From Torreya grandis (Eukaryota; Streptophyta; Pinopsida; Cupressales; Taxaceae), in contig JARHVA010003527.1 in the NCBI GenBank assembly GCA_037957365.1, positions 1,781,001 to 1,845,000 on the forward strand: a stretch of 64,000 nucleotides of DNA, given 5' to 3'. The notes below the pieces were generated by a model. That model was given only the letters and a program-made list of their open reading frames with translations, was not told where the DNA came from and ran no database searches. Below, in pieces: positions 61,921-64,000 of this stretch. Each line of letters opens with the position of its first letter. Position 1 is the stretch's first letter. Made by a program: the position numbers and the translations under genes.

Positions 61921-63150
61921 AAATCCCTGATAGTTTTATGGGTGAAGCTTGGAATTCATCTTGTCGATTATCAACCACTACATGAACATGTTGAAAATTT
62001 ATTTGCTTAGGGGTAGAACATTTGTTCCTTAACTTATCTTGGGTACATTCATGCACAAAATGGTCACCCCCATAAATGAAACAACCTCCTGGTAGTCCCT
62101 TTCTATCTAACTATTAGTTTCCCTTGAAACCACCTTTAGAACCATTACCTATTTTATTACTACATGAACCACTATTGAATCTAGTGTTCTGATTCTTTAA
62201 ATAATTCTCAAAGTCTCCACTTCTCTACTTCTAGTTATTCTTCTTGAAAGTTAGCTTTGAACTTCCAAACTTTTTCTTAAACTTGTCCTTGACTTGAGCA
62301 AGAGATTTCAACTTTTGCTCCTATTTGACTACTTTCTCAAATACTTGGTCCATGGTAGATGGTCCATGAATATCCACTTCTCCAAAAATATTAGGTTTTA
62401 ATCCCATGATGAACTTCTTAATCCTCAAAGTTTCATTTTCCTAATACTAAGGTACACATTTTAAAAGTTTGGTGAATTGTTCCTAGTACTCATTCACTAA
62501 TAAGTCTCCTTACTTTGGATTGTAAAACTTTATAATATTTTGGTCAAAATAAAGATATGGAAGCCACCATGATCTAAATATAATTACAAATTTATCCCAA
62601 GTAGTAGTGGTCAAGTTTAAATTCATTTCCAACTTCTTGTTGGCCCACCATATATTTGATTCTCTAGCCAACTAATAAGTTCCCCAAATAGATTTGGTAA
62701 CCTTAGAGTAGTTTCAAATCTTGAAATACTTTTCCATTTCAATCAACCATGCTTTATCTCTACTTCCCATAATGTTTCCATCAAAATTATGTTGAATCAC
62801 CTTTTTCATATCCCTTGCCAATTTTATGGCTACATCCACTCTCGTATCTTGAGGCACTTCCTCATGTCTTTGCTCTTATGGAATTTCTTACTCAACAAGA
62901 TGCTATTCAAGATTTCACTATTTGGGTTCATTCTCTTTTCCATGAATTTCCTATTTTAAGGATATGATTTTATCCATAGTCTCATTTATGGTTGCAAGAA
63001 TTTAATCTAACTTTGTTGCTTATTCAACAAAAAAATTAGTTACGATCAAATAGAGGGTTACTATCATTAACATTCAAAGGACACTCACTTGATACTCTTG
63101 GTCACACCATTATTATTTATAAAATTATAAGAATATAAAAACATTATTGG
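61921..63150 (-). pseudogene. gag: Chromovirus gag with CCHC knuckle
   Basis: Minus-strand WLIEMEKYFKI (W-L-x-x-M-E-K-x-F), LARESNIWWANKK and TTTTWDKF, then LLVNEY-x-EQFTKLLK and IKKFIMGLKPNIFGEV, then the coil-like KFKKKFGSSKLTFKK and the knuckle CFIYGGDHFVHEC at ~62,090-62,050 (second Cys to Tyr). Domain order matches chromovirus gag. Frame broken by many stops. Confidence 0.85.
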
Positions 63151-63180
63151 ACTCATCAAGACCTAATGTTTAGCCATAAC

Positions 63181-63190
63181 TTTGATACCG
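63181..63190 (-). other. Primer-binding site of the chromovirus
   Basis: Minus-strand CGGTATCAAA, three bases from the LTR end (GTTACA). It fits an initiator-Met site TGGTATCA with the first base changed. Confidence 0.7.
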
Positions 63191-63193
63191 TAA

Positions 63194-64000
63194 TGTAACA
63201 TCCCCACTGGGATTTACTAGAGTAATGTAGTAAATTTTTATTTTTATTTTTAATATTTACTCAAATTTTATTTTTTCATTGGATTTCACCACATGAATAT
63301 AATTAGTGATATTCAACATAATAAATAAGAATATTAAACATAGGTAACATAAAATAATAATAGTTACTAATCATTATCATTTTATGTAAAATAACATAAC
63401 TGCATAAGGAAAGTAATTACATAAAAATCCAACCATGGATAGTATAATAATATAGCCAATAATATCAATGGACAATAATAAATCAATTACATTTACATCA
63501 AGGCATTTTTCCTCAACAAATATACAATAATAGATACAATGTTCCATGGAGCTTGAGTCACACTAACTCATGTACCTCTGATAATCTCAATTATAGTCTC
63601 CAAGTAAGTATTATAGTGGGGAGGGAGAGCATAATTTGATTGATTTTCCACACCAACCAAGGACCATCAATCCCTGACATAATCCCCCAAATAGGTAATT
63701 ACCCTCCCTTAATTAATGGGTAGATAATGATGAAGCAAAAATCCATAGAGACATGCTAGTACCCATGTGCTATAATATTTCTACTACATTATGTGTACCA
63801 TAAAGAAAATACATTATAACATGATATTTAACAAACACATAAATCATACATATGAAATTACAATGCATATTTAACATTACTTTGGCCAATGTTTTCAAAT
63901 CTCCATTTATCTCTAGGATAAATCAATTTCATACACATCACTTAATTGTATTACCTTCATCTAGCATTGGTGATGCTAACTAAGATAGTGAAGTCCATTT
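63194..64000 (-). repeat. Chromovirus 5' LTR (partial)
   Basis: TGTAACATCCCCACTGGG and onward matches 21,839-22,640 in the same order, at roughly 80-85% by eye, and continues past the window. Confidence 0.88.

Overview
This is gene-free plant nuclear DNA. All of it that I can classify is layered, decayed LTR retrotransposons. Every lineage I recognise is plant-specific: Ty1/copia Tork-like and Sirevirus-like, and Ty3/gypsy Tat (two RNase H domains) and Tekay-like chromovirus. There are no host exons, no RNA genes and nothing bacterial. AT-rich sequence, heavy decay, long elements and deep nesting suggest a large, slowly purged genome such as a gymnosperm. That organism call is inference only.

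Layout. (1) 1-~15,150, minus strand: a broken Tat element whose frames run, right to left, gag (12.8-10.9 kb), linker, protease (~8.9), RT (7.5-6.8), RNase H and second RNase H (6.8-5.9), then the integrase start (344-1). A young Tork copia (345-5,832, target duplication CTTAG) sits between the second RNase H and integrase. (2) ~15,150-21,838: AT-rich spacer, a long unclassified minus-strand ORF relic (20,280-16,475), and an array of AT hairpins. (3) 21,839->64,000, minus strand: a Tekay-like chromovirus. Its 3' LTR is split into 21,839-23,474 and 50,972-53,529 by a giant plus-strand Tat element (23,475-50,971). That Tat has 816/819-bp LTRs, gag, protease, RT, two RNase H domains, integrase, and an antisense plant mobile domain (PMD) ORF before its 3' LTR. 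A non-autonomous gag-only Sirevirus-like copia (39,387-48,649) is nested in the Tat, as is a copia LTR fragment (~30.8-32.16 kb). The chromovirus protease is split by a second, related gag-protease-only copia (56,761-61,760, target duplication AAACA). The chromovirus 5' LTR (63,194 on) runs off the window.

Relative ages from LTR comparison by eye: Tork copia youngest (8 differences over ~210 bp); 56.7-kb gag-protease copia next (roughly 6-7% over ~370 bp); 39-48-kb gag-only copia older (roughly 18% over the first ~180 bp); giant Tat and chromovirus oldest. In the frames I read, every polyprotein is interrupted, so no element here looks autonomous. The two gag-type copias could only have moved using pol proteins from elsewhere.
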